From: Rubrivivax sp.
GTDB lineage: Bacteria > Pseudomonadota > Gammaproteobacteria > Burkholderiales > Burkholderiaceae_C
Direction: 5' to 3'
Assembly: GCA_024641945.1 (NCBI GenBank)
Contig: JAHECD010000050.1
Location: 1 to 32,698 of the forward strand
Length of the DNA: 32,698 nucleotides
Within the stretch, counting starts at the first letter, position 1. Every line of letters begins with the position of its first letter. The notes beneath the pieces were generated by a model that did not search any database, was not told the DNA's origin, and worked only from the letters and a program-made list of their open reading frames with translations. The translations under genes and the position numbers were made by a program. Below, one piece after another: positions 8,519 through 15,999 of the stretch.

Positions 8519-9202
8519 TCAGCGCCTGGACGTCTTGCGCGTCGTCGACGGCGCCGCTGGGGCGGTGGCGTAGTGGCCGACCGTGCGCTCGAAGCCCGCG
8601 CGTGCGCGGTCGAGCACGCCGGGGATGCGCAGGAATCGCGCGTCGTGGTGCAGCGCCAGGATCAGCCCGTGGATCTCGAACAGCATCTGAAGCGGATCGG
8701 TGTCGCGGCGCAGATGCCCCTCGTCCACGGCCATCGCGATGGCCCGCTCCAGTGCCTGGTGCCAGGTCACGACCATGGCGGCCAGCGCGTCGCGCACCGG
8801 GCCGGGCCGGTCGTCGAACTCCACCGCGCCGCTGATGTAGATGCAGCCCGAGTCGATTTCCATCGAGACCCGGCGGACCCAGCGTTCGAACAGCGCGCGC
8901 AGCCTGGGCAGGCCGCGCGGCTCGTTCATCGCAGGGTAGAACACCTCATCCTCGAAGCGGGTGTGGTACTCGCGCACGACGGAAATCTGGAGTTCCTCGC
9001 GCGAGCCGAAATGGGCGAACACCCCCGACTTGCTCATCTTCATGAGGTCGGCCAGCGCCCCGATCGACAAACCCTCCAGGCCCATGTGCGAGGCCAGGCC
9101 GAGCGCCGCGTCGAGTATCGCGGCGCGTGTCTGCAGGCCCTTCTGCAGCGAGCGGGGGCTGGCGGGTTCGGCGCGCGGCACGGTCGGAGGATGGGCGGAC
9201 AC
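8519..9202 (-). CDS. TetR-family transcriptional regulator of the beta-oxidation operon
   Basis: A TetR regulator of 227 residues from the chosen start. The N-terminal DNA-binding domain reads TRAAILDAALGLA, then LSIGALADLMKMSKSGVFAHFGSRE, a normal helix-turn-helix. The C-terminal ligand domain is alpha-helical and large enough to bind an acyl-CoA. The start is uncertain: GTG 9202 has GGAAAG just upstream and gives a normal-length arm before the first helix, while an in-frame ATG at 9268 would add 22 residues without a ribosome site. It is the first gene of the operon and probably controls itself and the genes below. An imperfect palindrome lies just upstream. Acyl-CoA as effector is inferred from context. 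Confidence 0.9.
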   Translation of the reverse strand: MSAHPPTVPRAEPASPRSLQKGLQTRAAILDAALGLASHMGLEGLSIGALADLMKMSKSGVFAHFGSREELQISVVREYHTRFEDEVFYPAMNEPRGLPRLRALFERWVRRVSMEIDSGCIYISGAVEFDDRPGPVRDALAAMVVTWHQALERAIAMAVDEGHLRRDTDPLQMLFEIHGLILALHHDARFLRIPGVLDRARAGFERTVGHYATAPAAPSTTRKTSRR

Positions 9203-9214
9203 GGACTTTCCGTC

Positions 9215-9240
9215 TGAAACGAACGATCGTGCTATTTTGC
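9215..9240 (-). promoter_or_regulatory. Possible TetR operator/promoter upstream of the beta-oxidation operon
   Basis: The stretch GAAACGAACGATCGTGCT forms an imperfect palindrome centred on CGATCG, and the AT-rich run beside it (GCTATTTTGC) could be the -10 region of a minus-strand promoter. It lies just upstream of the chosen TetR start, as expected for an autoregulating repressor. This is a visual call with no matching known site. Confidence 0.35.
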
Positions 9241-9279
9241 AGACTTCCAGAGCACCTGCCGCCGGCATGGCGTGACTTT

Positions 9280-9301
9280 TTCTAGGGGCGGCCTTCTAGA
9301 A
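9280..9301. repeat. Inverted repeat TTCTAG-N10-CTAGAA
   Basis: Perfect 6-base arms (9280-9285 and 9296-9301) flank a GC-rich 10-base spacer. The right arm is itself part of the palindrome TTCTAGAA. CTAG is generally rare in proteobacterial DNA, so two copies this close are notable. It lies between the divergent TetR operon and HNH gene and could be a protein-binding site. No T-run follows, so it is not an intrinsic terminator. Confidence 0.45.
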
Positions 9302-9394
9302 GTGGACCCGCAGGATCCGCATGGCCACCAGAACCGGCCGAAAGTGCCGCCGCCCCAACGCAAGAGACGTGCAGCGTGGCTGTCATGGGAGTCT

Positions 9395-9403
9395 TGTTAT
9401 CCT
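9395..9403 (+). promoter_or_regulatory. Possible extended -10 promoter element of the HNH gene
   Basis: TGTTATCCT has the TGn extension followed by TATCCT, a reasonable sigma-70 -10 hexamer, 23 bases before the HNH start codon and upstream of its AGGAAAGGAAG ribosome site. No convincing -35 element is visible, which an extended -10 can tolerate. Confidence 0.35.
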
Positions 9404-9425
9404 CTGTGTCAGGAAAGGAAGTGGC

Positions 9426-9983
9426 ATGGAAGTGCTGCAGCTCGATGTCTCTGGTCGACCGCAGGCCTGGATCTCGGCCAAGGAGGCCGCGACCCTTTAT
9501 GCCAGCGACGCGGTCTCGTGGACGCTCGGTGATGCTTTCCGGGTGCTTCGCGGCGGCATCCAGCGCACCACCGGCGTGCAGTCGCGCATCGACGTGCACC
9601 CGATCGTCGCCGTACGCGGCGCCGTTCCCAGCCGGGCCTGGCGCCAGGCACCTGCCCTCAGCAACCCCAAGCTGTTTGCCCGCGACCGGCACGTCTGCGC
9701 CTATTGCGGCCATCGCTTCGGCTTCGACGAACTCACGCGCGAACATATCGTGCCGGTCTCACGCGGCGGCCTGGACAGCTGGATGAACTGCATCACGGCG
9801 TGCCGCGGGTGCAACGGGCACAAGGGCAACCGCATGCCCGAAGAGGCCCGCATGAGCCTGCTCTACCTGCCCTACGTGCCCAGTCTGCACGAGGACATGA
9901 TCCTGCGCGGACGGCGCATCCTGGCCGACCAGATGGACTTCCTGCTCGCCAGCGTGCCGCGCAGTTCGCGCCTGCACGGCTGA
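9426..9983 (+). CDS. HNH endonuclease family protein
   Basis: A 185-residue protein with a zinc-bracketed HNH nuclease domain in the second half. The zinc cysteines are Cys91/Cys94 (CAYC) and Cys126/Cys129 (CRGC), the catalytic segment EHIVPVSRGG contains His107, and the C-terminal NGHKGNR completes the fold. The first 80 residues are a small separate region (EVLQLDVSGRPQAW) seen in stand-alone HNH proteins of Burkholderiales. The start ATG 9426 is preceded by a strong AGGAAAGGAAG site. No methylase or phage gene is adjacent, so it is not obviously part of a restriction system. Its biological role is unknown. Confidence 0.93.
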   Translation: MEVLQLDVSGRPQAWISAKEAATLYASDAVSWTLGDAFRVLRGGIQRTTGVQSRIDVHPIVAVRGAVPSRAWRQAPALSNPKLFARDRHVCAYCGHRFGFDELTREHIVPVSRGGLDSWMNCITACRGCNGHKGNRMPEEARMSLLYLPYVPSLHEDMILRGRRILADQMDFLLASVPRSSRLHG

Positions 9984-10121
9984 CCCCTGCACGGTTCGCA
10001 ACGAATCTTTACCTGTGCGTAACCGCGGCGTGCGTGGCGCCCCGGCGCGATGGCTCACACTGGCGTCGGTCAACGGCTTCCGTCAGGGGCGCGTTGGGAT
10101 GAATCCGATGGAGTTCCGATC

Positions 10122-10589
10122 ATGAAGCGCATTGCCGCATCCGCACTCGTGCTGGCCCTGGTGGCCGCCTGCACGACCACCAGTCCCGACGTCATCAGCA
10201 AGGGCGATGCCAATCGCATGGCGAGCGTGCTCGATGGCGTCATCCTGTCGACCCGCCCGGTCACCGTCGAAGGCAGCCAGAGCGGCATTGGCGCCACCGC
10301 CGGCGGCGTGGTCGGTGGTGTCGCCGGCAGCTCCGTCGGTGGCCACCGTGAGGGCATCGTGGTGGGTGTTCTCGGCGCCGTGGCCGGTGCCGTCGTGGGC
10401 AACGCCGTGGAGCGCATGGGCACGCGCGAAGAAGCCGTCGAGATCGTGGTCCAGCTCCAGAGTGGCGAACGCCGCGCGATCGTGCAGGCCAAGGCGGGGG
10501 AGGACCTGAAGGCTGGCGACCAGGTCGTCATCGTCACGACCGGCGGCAAGGTCCGGGTGACCAAGGCACCCCCGGTCACGCGCAACTGA
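10122..10589 (+). CDS. Glycine-zipper 2TM lipoprotein (SlyB/Pcp-like)
   Basis: A 155-residue probable outer-membrane lipoprotein. The signal peptide ends in lipobox VAAC with Cys17 as lipidation site. Residues about 56-95 form a glycine-zipper hairpin (GIGATAGGVVGGVAGSSVGG, then a second hydrophobic Gly-rich stretch). The C-terminal part (EIVVQLQSGERRAIVQ) is a small beta domain as in SlyB/Pcp. Start ATG 10122 is chosen because the signal peptide begins there; a longer frame adds non-signal sequence. SlyB-type proteins stabilise the outer membrane under stress. It is transcribed alone, with a strong hairpin right after its stop. Confidence 0.9.
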   Translation: MKRIAASALVLALVAACTTTSPDVISKGDANRMASVLDGVILSTRPVTVEGSQSGIGATAGGVVGGVAGSSVGGHREGIVVGVLGAVAGAVVGNAVERMGTREEAVEIVVQLQSGERRAIVQAKAGEDLKAGDQVVIVTTGGKVRVTKAPPVTRN

Positions 10590-10596
10590 TTTGCAT

Positions 10597-10619
10597 CGCG
10601 TGCGCGGGACGCGCACGCG
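10597..10619 (+). terminator. GC-rich hairpin after the lipoprotein gene
   Basis: A perfect 10-base stem (CGCGTGCGCG paired with CGCGCACGCG) closes a 3-base GGA loop, beginning 8 bases after the lipoprotein stop codon. There is no T-run, so it is either a weak terminator or an RNA 3'-end stabiliser. Confidence 0.5.
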
Positions 10620-10689
10620 GCGGCGGTGGCGTGGCCCGCACGTGGCGCCCGTTTCGCAGCGAAGCGGAGTTCGGGGCAGGCGCATGGCT

Positions 10690-10714
10690 GGGGTACGCTT
10701 TCATGCCGTACCCC
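10690..10714 (+). repeat. Inverted repeat in the leader of the Na+/H+ antiporter gene
   Basis: Eight-base arms GGGGTACG (10690-10697) and CGTACCCC (10707-10714) flank a 9-base loop and end 13 bases before the antiporter ATG. It could form an RNA hairpin or be an operator. The bases between it and the ATG contain no recognisable ribosome site. Confidence 0.5.
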
Positions 10715-10727
10715 CGCCTGACGCCCC

Positions 10728-11969
10728 ATGCTCGAGATCGCCGCCACCTGCCTCGTCCTCACAGCCCTGCTGGCCTACCTGAACCTGCGGTTCCTGGGGT
10801 TGCCGACAACGATCGGCGTCATGGCAGCGGCGTTGCTGTTTTCGCTGTCGCTCGTCGGCCTGGACAAACTGGGCATCGCGCAAGGCCTTCGCAACTACGA
10901 GGAATCGTTGCTGCGCTCGATCGACTTTTCCGACGTGCTGATGCAGGGCATGTTGTCCCTGCTGCTGTTTGCCGGTGCACTGCATGTCGACCTCAGCGAA
11001 TTGCGGTCGTACCGCTGGCAGGTCGGTGTGCTGGCGGTCGTCGGCACGTTGCTGTCCACCGTCGCGGTGGGACTGGGCGTCTGGGTCGTGCTGCCCTTGG
11101 TCGGGCTCGAGCTGCCGCTGATGTACTGCCTGCTGTTCGGGGCGCTGATCTCGCCAACCGATCCGATCGCGGTGATGGGCATCCTCAAGACCGCGGGCGC
11201 ACCGAAGAACCTGGAATTGGTGATCGCCGGTGAATCGCTCTTCAACGACGGCGTGGGCGTCGTCATCTTCTCGCTGCTGCTCGGCGCCCTGGCCAGTGGC
11301 ACCACGCCAACGGCAGGCGAAGGATTCTCATTGCTGCTGCACGAGGCGGGCGGTGGATTGTTGTTCGGGCTGGCCCTGGGTTACGTGACCTTCTGGCTGC
11401 TGCGCAGCGTGGACAACTACCAGGTCGAGGTGCTGCTCACGCTGGCGGCCGTCACCGGCGGCTACGCGCTGGCCCTGCGGCTGCATGTCTCCGGGCCGCT
11501 GGCCATGGTGGTGGTCGGGCTCATGATCGGCAACGGCGGGCGGGCGTTGGCCATGTCGGACACGACACGCCGCTATGTCGATCTGTTCTGGGAACTCGTC
11601 GACGAGATCCTCAACGCGGTGTTGTTCGTGCTGATCGGCATGGAAGTGCTGCTGGTGTCGTTCTCGCCGGCGACGCTCGTCGCGGCGGCCGTGGCCGCGA
11701 CCGTGACCCTTCTGGCACGCGCGCTCACGGTGGGCTTGCCAGTCAACCTGCTGCACACCGCATTCAAATTGCCTCGCGGCGCTGGCTGGGTATTGACCTG
11801 GGGCGGGTTGCGGGGAGGCATTTCGGTGGCACTGGCCCTCTCACTTCCTGCGGGCCCGCAGCGCGACATCGTGCTCGCCCTGACCTACTGCATCGTCGTC
11901 TTCTCGATCCTCGGTCAGGGGCTGACGATCGGGCCGCTCGTCAAGCGCACGCTCGCACCACCGCGCTGA
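10728..11969 (+). CDS. Cation:proton antiporter, CPA1/NhaP type
   Basis: A 413-residue inner-membrane protein with about 12 hydrophobic segments. CPA1 signatures are clear: SPTDPIAVMG near residue 140, and GESLFNDGVGVV about 25 residues later, which contains the Asn-Asp pair of the ion-binding core. There is no long cytoplasmic C-terminal domain. It should exchange Na+ or K+ for H+ to control pH and salt. Ion preference cannot be read from sequence. It faces the convergent YrbG-type exchanger gene with a 15-base gap, and lacks an obvious Shine-Dalgarno sequence. Confidence 0.94.
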   Translation: MLEIAATCLVLTALLAYLNLRFLGLPTTIGVMAAALLFSLSLVGLDKLGIAQGLRNYEESLLRSIDFSDVLMQGMLSLLLFAGALHVDLSELRSYRWQVGVLAVVGTLLSTVAVGLGVWVVLPLVGLELPLMYCLLFGALISPTDPIAVMGILKTAGAPKNLELVIAGESLFNDGVGVVIFSLLLGALASGTTPTAGEGFSLLLHEAGGGLLFGLALGYVTFWLLRSVDNYQVEVLLTLAAVTGGYALALRLHVSGPLAMVVVGLMIGNGGRALAMSDTTRRYVDLFWELVDEILNAVLFVLIGMEVLLVSFSPATLVAAAVAATVTLLARALTVGLPVNLLHTAFKLPRGAGWVLTWGGLRGGISVALALSLPAGPQRDIVLALTYCIVVFSILGQGLTIGPLVKRTLAPPR

Positions 11970-11984
11970 TTGCGCGCCGAACCG

Positions 11985-12986
11985 TCAGGCACCGGGGTGC
12001 CGCAGGTGAATCCACGCATTCGCGAAGAACAGTGCGAGCAGGAGCACGCTCGTCGCGCTGACGGTGTTGACCAGACGTGCGCGTGGTGGAGCGATCAGCG
12101 CCACCATGAGTGCACCCGACATCGCCACGGCGGCAAACACCGATGCGATGTGTGTCGGCGCGACCGTCTCCAGCAAGGGCCCTCCGGCGAACAACAGGCT
12201 GTCGATCGACAACACGACCATGTTGAAGAGATTGCTGCCGAGCAGATTTCCGATGGCCATGTCGATCGCGCCACGTCGTACCGCCGCCGCCGTGACGGCG
12301 AACTCTGGCAGGCTCGTCGACGCGGCCATCAGCAACGTGCCGACGAAGCCGTCGGTCCACCGCATCTCGACCGCCAGGTCGTGGCCGACGAACGGCAGCG
12401 CAATGGCCGCCGCGACCACGACGAGCGCAGCCATCCCGTAGCGGACCACGGCCGTTCGCAGGGCCACCCTGTCGCGTGGACCATGGCTGCCCTGCGACGC
12501 CTCGGCGCCGCGCTCGTGGATGAAGATGGCGCGGACCGCCACCAGATAGAGCAGCACGAGGATCGGCGCCACATAGGTCGATGGGAACAGGGTCAGGCCG
12601 GGCCATCGGCGGCTCAAGAGCGCCATGCCGACGACAGACAGTGCGCCGATGCCGAACGCCGCACCCAGCTGGTGGCTGGCACTGCGATGTTCGAACACCG
12701 ATGCCGGCCGTTGCAAGGCGTCCAGCACCGCGATCAACGCCAGGTTGAATACACAACTTCCCAGAACGTCGCCGACAGCAAGGTTGGGGGCCCCCGCTGC
12801 CGTCACTGCCGTCATGCCCGATGCCAGTTCCGGCAGCGACGTCACCGTGGCGAGCAGGATCAATCCGATCCAGGTGCCGCCCAGGCCGCTCAGGCGCGAA
12901 ATCTGGTCGCCGTACTTGAGCAACTGTGCCCCGCTGACCAGGATCAGCAGGGAGCACCCGATGAACTCCAGCCACAGCAAGGCCAT
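11985..12986 (-). CDS. Sodium/calcium exchanger family protein (YrbG-like)
   Basis: A 333-residue membrane protein made of two homologous five-helix halves. Each half carries the alpha-repeat ion-binding motif: ATVTSLPELASG near residue 46, and MAASTSLPEFAV in the second half, both with the key Glu. GNLLGSNLFNM in the second half and GDVLGSCVFNL in the first are the matching second alpha-repeat motifs. A loop of about 20 charged residues separates the halves. It is expected to exchange Na+ or H+ for Ca2+ across the inner membrane. It converges with the NhaP-type gene. Confidence 0.94.
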   Translation of the reverse strand: MALLWLEFIGCSLLILVSGAQLLKYGDQISRLSGLGGTWIGLILLATVTSLPELASGMTAVTAAGAPNLAVGDVLGSCVFNLALIAVLDALQRPASVFEHRSASHQLGAAFGIGALSVVGMALLSRRWPGLTLFPSTYVAPILVLLYLVAVRAIFIHERGAEASQGSHGPRDRVALRTAVVRYGMAALVVVAAAIALPFVGHDLAVEMRWTDGFVGTLLMAASTSLPEFAVTAAAVRRGAIDMAIGNLLGSNLFNMVVLSIDSLLFAGGPLLETVAPTHIASVFAAVAMSGALMVALIAPPRARLVNTVSATSVLLLALFFANAWIHLRHPGA

Positions 12987-13258
12987 CAGTGCGTCGCAGC
13001 AATTTGCATCGTTGACATGGATTTCAGGCGGTCAGCCGGTGCGCGACCAGTGCGACGATTCTCCTTCACGAAAAGCACGCGCTGGCCGAGGTGCGGGACG
13101 AATCGGCGTGAAGCCCACGGCGCCGCGCGGGCGTACGCCTGGAAGGCACCTGCATCGCCGGTCGAGCTCTACCGCCACCCAGGCGCACGGGGCCGCACCC
13201 CCACCGCCGAGCGCAGCCCGCTGCTGCAGCCGCCCGCACCGGGCGCCATGACCCCCCC

Positions 13259-14095
13259 CTATCGACCTGATCCGCCGGCCGCCACGAGCCCGCGCAATTC
13301 CGCAAGTCGGACCTTGACCCGGCGCTCGTTCACCGGCCCCATGCGAAGCATGATCTTCTGTCCTGCACTGAGGCGCTGGTACGCGGGGTCGGCAAATTCG
13401 TAAAGCACCCAGGGCCGCGGCGGCTGCAGCGGCCCGTTGATCGTCGGCAAGCGCACCTCGAGCGGCACGGTCGGGTTCGGCGTGGCCAGCAACTGGTCGA
13501 TCACCTCGACCAGCCGGTCGTTGAAATAGCGCCCGGGATAACCAAGCTCTTCATAGGCCTGCTGGAAGCTTGGATAGAACCGCGTATAGAACGCAACGAC
13601 CTGTCGCAGGTCGACCGTCTCGAGCAGCAGCACGTAGGGCGTGTAACGCAGGCCGTTGTCGGCACTGACGACATCACCGCCCGCCTGATGGCCCACCGTG
13701 AACCGGCCATCCACCGGATTGAGCGGCCACATCCGCGCCGGCGCGCGCGCACGTCCGAGGTTGTCCACCGTGGCCGCCACGCGGCCTGCAAACCCATCGA
13801 CCTGGAAGAGCTTCAACACACTCTTGCGCCCGAAGAGTTGGGACAGCGCCGACGGGAAGTCCGCAGACTGCCCTGGCGCCTCGGTCTCGGCCGCGAGTTC
13901 GATGGGATGCTGGATGCCTGGTGCCGAAGCGGCCGGCGGTGCAGGCGGCGCAGACGCCACCTGCGCCACGGGCACCGGCGGCGCCTCGACCACCGGCGCA
14001 GGAACGGGTGCCGCGCCGCGCCACCACCACCACGCCGCCATGCCGACCAGCCCCGCCAACACAACCGCGATCACGGCCCGTGAAAGTGTGTTCAC
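13259..14095 (-). CDS. DUF3014 domain protein, single-pass membrane anchored
   Basis: A 278-residue protein. A single transmembrane segment near the start (VIAVVLAGLVGMAAWWWW) is followed by a Pro/Ala/Val-rich linker of about 50 residues and then a DUF3014 domain (recognisable in LPSALSQLFG-like FPSALSQLFGRKSVL, NPVDGRFTV, TRFYPSFQQAYEELGYPGRYFNDRL). The globular part probably lies in the periplasm. The start is GTG 14095, preceded by AAGGAGAC; an upstream extension to 14278 lacks support and would run through the AT-rich promoter region. The function of the family is unknown. It stands alone on the minus strand, with one copy of the shared TTTGTAC motif about 90-105 bases upstream. Confidence 0.9.
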   Translation of the reverse strand: MNTLSRAVIAVVLAGLVGMAAWWWWRGAAPVPAPVVEAPPVPVAQVASAPPAPPAASAPGIQHPIELAAETEAPGQSADFPSALSQLFGRKSVLKLFQVDGFAGRVAATVDNLGRARAPARMWPLNPVDGRFTVGHQAGGDVVSADNGLRYTPYVLLLETVDLRQVVAFYTRFYPSFQQAYEELGYPGRYFNDRLVEVIDQLLATPNPTVPLEVRLPTINGPLQPPRPWVLYEFADPAYQRLSAGQKIMLRMGPVNERRVKVRLAELRGLVAAGGSGR

Positions 14096-14184
14096 TGCAC
14101 GTCTCCTTGGAATGCGATGCCACGCGCATGACGAAGCATCCGGCTTCGCGGCGCCCGACCTGGACCTGCGTTCGCCCTGACATA

Positions 14185-14200
14185 TTTGTACCAATGTACA
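14185..14200. promoter_or_regulatory. TTTGTAC motif, copy A (upstream of DUF3014 gene)
   Basis: TTTGTACCAATGTACA, one of four related 16-base sites in the window. It sits in an AT-rich pocket upstream of the minus-strand DUF3014 gene, where TTCGAC and TATGTC spaced by 17 bases could be its -35 and -10. Proposed operator, seen by eye only. Confidence 0.4.
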
Positions 14201-14267
14201 TGTCGAATGTTCCCCCACGGCGGCTCGACCGGCAATTGTTCTCACTCGAGGGCGGCCGACCCTGATG

Positions 14268-14377
14268 CAGATATACATTGAAACAAATACAATGCGATCG
14301 GCTCCTTACTACGCGACTCGGTAAGGTGGCCATGAAAAGTGTCCTCTTCGGAGCCCCTCACGGGGCTCCTTTTTTTT
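14268..14377 (+). ncRNA. Candidate small RNA ending in an intrinsic terminator
   Basis: A strong plus-strand terminator at 14350-14377 has no coding gene in front of it: the nearest upstream gene (DUF3014) reads the other way. Just upstream is an AT-rich segment with TACAAT (14288-14293), a good -10 hexamer, though no clear -35 is seen. A short transcript of roughly 70-80 bases is therefore possible. It could alternatively be the decayed end of a lost gene. The 5' end given is only the edge of the AT-rich segment. Confidence 0.35.
14350..14377 (+). terminator. Rho-independent terminator
   Basis: A perfect 8-base stem (GGAGCCCC, loop TCAC, GGGGCTCC) is followed directly by eight T residues (14370-14377). 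The T-run fixes the direction as plus. It terminates no recognised gene. Confidence 0.85.
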
Positions 14378-14966
14378 GTCCGGCGCCGCACCGCGAAAGT
14401 CGGGTTGCGATGCGGCCTGCGAGCTGCCGGGCCCGAGTACAGGCATGAGAAGCCGGCCGAGGTCGGCCCGAGCGCAGCCACGGTCGCATGCACCGGCACT
14501 GGTTATGCCGACGTGGTCGGCACCGATGGCCGCATGGCAGACGAACGGAGCAACCACACGGCGACAAGGGGCCTGAAACCAAGCCGATCGCGCAGCAGCA
14601 ACCGCCATCGGCCGGGAGCCAGAGCCTCACCTCTGAACCGGCATGGATCGCGCGAAGACACTGCCCCATGGGGGCCCCGCACGCGCACGCTGAGCCCGTG
14701 ACTGGCCTCAGCAGGGAGTCGCGCGCGGCACGCCACAGCAGCGAAACGCCACCGCGCTCAAACCAGGGGCCCGGGCCGCCGCGAGCAAGGAGTCGGCATC
14801 CTCTGCGAGACCGGGGCCGTCGCGGCGACGCTCTTGGCCAGGGCCTGCGCCGGATCAACAGCGCTCAGCAGATTGACCCGACGACGGCCTCGTCGAAGTA
14901 CGCCGACCTGGCCGTGCCGGTGGCGGCGGAAGGGAATCGTCCGGGTGCGCGTGTGTCGATAAACGC
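14378..14966. other. 589-base gap with no supported gene
   Basis: Between the orphan terminator and the end of proV there is no open frame with a ribosome site and believable protein. Some minus-strand stretches look coding-like in base composition (for example around 14780-14880) but are broken by stops in every frame, so decayed coding sequence is possible. No repeat, promoter or RNA gene stands out. Confidence 0.5.
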
Positions 14967-15986
14967 TCACACCGGCCGCGCAAGCAGGTCGCGAACGGCC
15001 TGCGTCGACACTTGCCCGATGATCGTGTCGCCGCGACGCACTGCGAGCGGCCCGCGCCGCCCCACCAGCAATGGCAGCACCTGTTCCATCGAACTGTCTG
15101 CGTGGACGGCCCGCTCCACCGGGGGCATGGGCTCGCCGGCGGGCCAGGGCGACAGCGCTGCCGAGATCGGCAGGGCACGTGCGCGATGCACCTCGCGCAC
15201 GAACGCCGCCACGTGCTCGTCGGCGGGCCGCATCAGCACCTCCTGCGGCGTTCCCACCTGGATCACGCGGCCGTCGCGCAGGATCGCCAGCCGGCTGCCC
15301 AGGCGCAGCGCCTCGTCGAGGTCGTGCGTGATGAAGATGATCGTGCGTCCGAGCTCGGCCTGCAGCCTGAGCAGATCGACCTGGAGCTGCGACCGGATCA
15401 GCGGGTCGAGGGCCGAGAACGCCTCGTCCATCAGGATGATGTCGGTATCGCTGCAAAGCGCGCGTGCAAGCCCCACACGCTGGCGCATGCCCCCTGAAAG
15501 CTCGGCCGGGTAGTGATGCTCGTAACCATGCAAGGCCACGCGCTCGATCCAGTACATGGCCCGCTCGGTGCGCTGCGCTGATCCGACACCGCGCAGTTCC
15601 AGGCCGAAGGCCACGTTGTCGACCACGCGCAGATGGTCCAGCAGGCCGAAGCCCTGGAAAACCATCGCCAGACGCTGCCGGCGCAGCGCGACCAGCGCCT
15701 TCGCATCCAGGGCCAGCACGTCGTCACCGTCGATCGTGATGCGCCCGGCCGTGGGATCGACCAGTCGGTTGACGTGGCGCACCAGCGTCGACTTGCCCGA
15801 ACCGGACAACCCCATGATGACGAAGAACTCGCCGGCTTCGATATCGAGGTCGATGTCGTGCAGGGCCAAGGTGTGCCCGGTCGCCAATAGCGCCGTCTTG
15901 TCCATGCCGGCCTGCACCTGCGCCAGCGCGTCGTGCGGGCGGGGCCCGAATACCGTGCTGACGCCGCGGATCTCGATCAACGCCAT
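14967..15986 (-). CDS. proV: Glycine betaine/proline ABC transporter ATP-binding protein (ProV/OpuAA type)
   Basis: A 339-residue ABC ATPase. Walker A is GLSGSGKST, the signature is LSGGMRQRVGLARAL and Walker B is ILMDEAFSALDP, followed by switch His in FITHDLDEAL. After the ATPase core comes a C-terminal part of about 75 residues resembling a single CBS domain (ADSSMEQVLPLL to IIGQVSTQAVRDLL), shorter than the two CBS domains of E. coli ProV. CBS domains of this family sense ionic strength. The start ATG 15986 is chosen because the conserved domain begins there and it lies 13 bases after proW. It is the last gene of proX-proW-proV and powers compatible-solute import. Confidence 0.94.
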   Translation of the reverse strand: MALIEIRGVSTVFGPRPHDALAQVQAGMDKTALLATGHTLALHDIDLDIEAGEFFVIMGLSGSGKSTLVRHVNRLVDPTAGRITIDGDDVLALDAKALVALRRQRLAMVFQGFGLLDHLRVVDNVAFGLELRGVGSAQRTERAMYWIERVALHGYEHHYPAELSGGMRQRVGLARALCSDTDIILMDEAFSALDPLIRSQLQVDLLRLQAELGRTIIFITHDLDEALRLGSRLAILRDGRVIQVGTPQEVLMRPADEHVAAFVREVHRARALPISAALSPWPAGEPMPPVERAVHADSSMEQVLPLLVGRRGPLAVRRGDTIIGQVSTQAVRDLLARPV

Positions 15987-15999
15987 CGGCAACCCAGCG

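Noticed and set aside
6617..9217. A plus-strand open frame of 866 codons opposite the acyl-CoA dehydrogenase and TetR genes
   Set aside because: Antisense shadow of recognised genes; no ribosome site or known motif.
9426..9983. The HNH protein as part of a restriction, retron or other defence system
   Set aside because: No methylase, reverse transcriptase, helicase or phage gene is adjacent; neighbours are housekeeping genes.
11970..13403. A plus-strand open frame of 477 codons opposite the YrbG-type gene
   Set aside because: The minus strand holds a clear Na+/Ca2+ exchanger with duplicated motifs; the plus frame is Gln/Arg-rich shadow.
14488..15513. A plus-strand open frame of 341 codons across the gap and the end of proV
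   Set aside because: Overlaps proV, is Arg/Ser/Pro-rich without motifs, and has no ribosome site.
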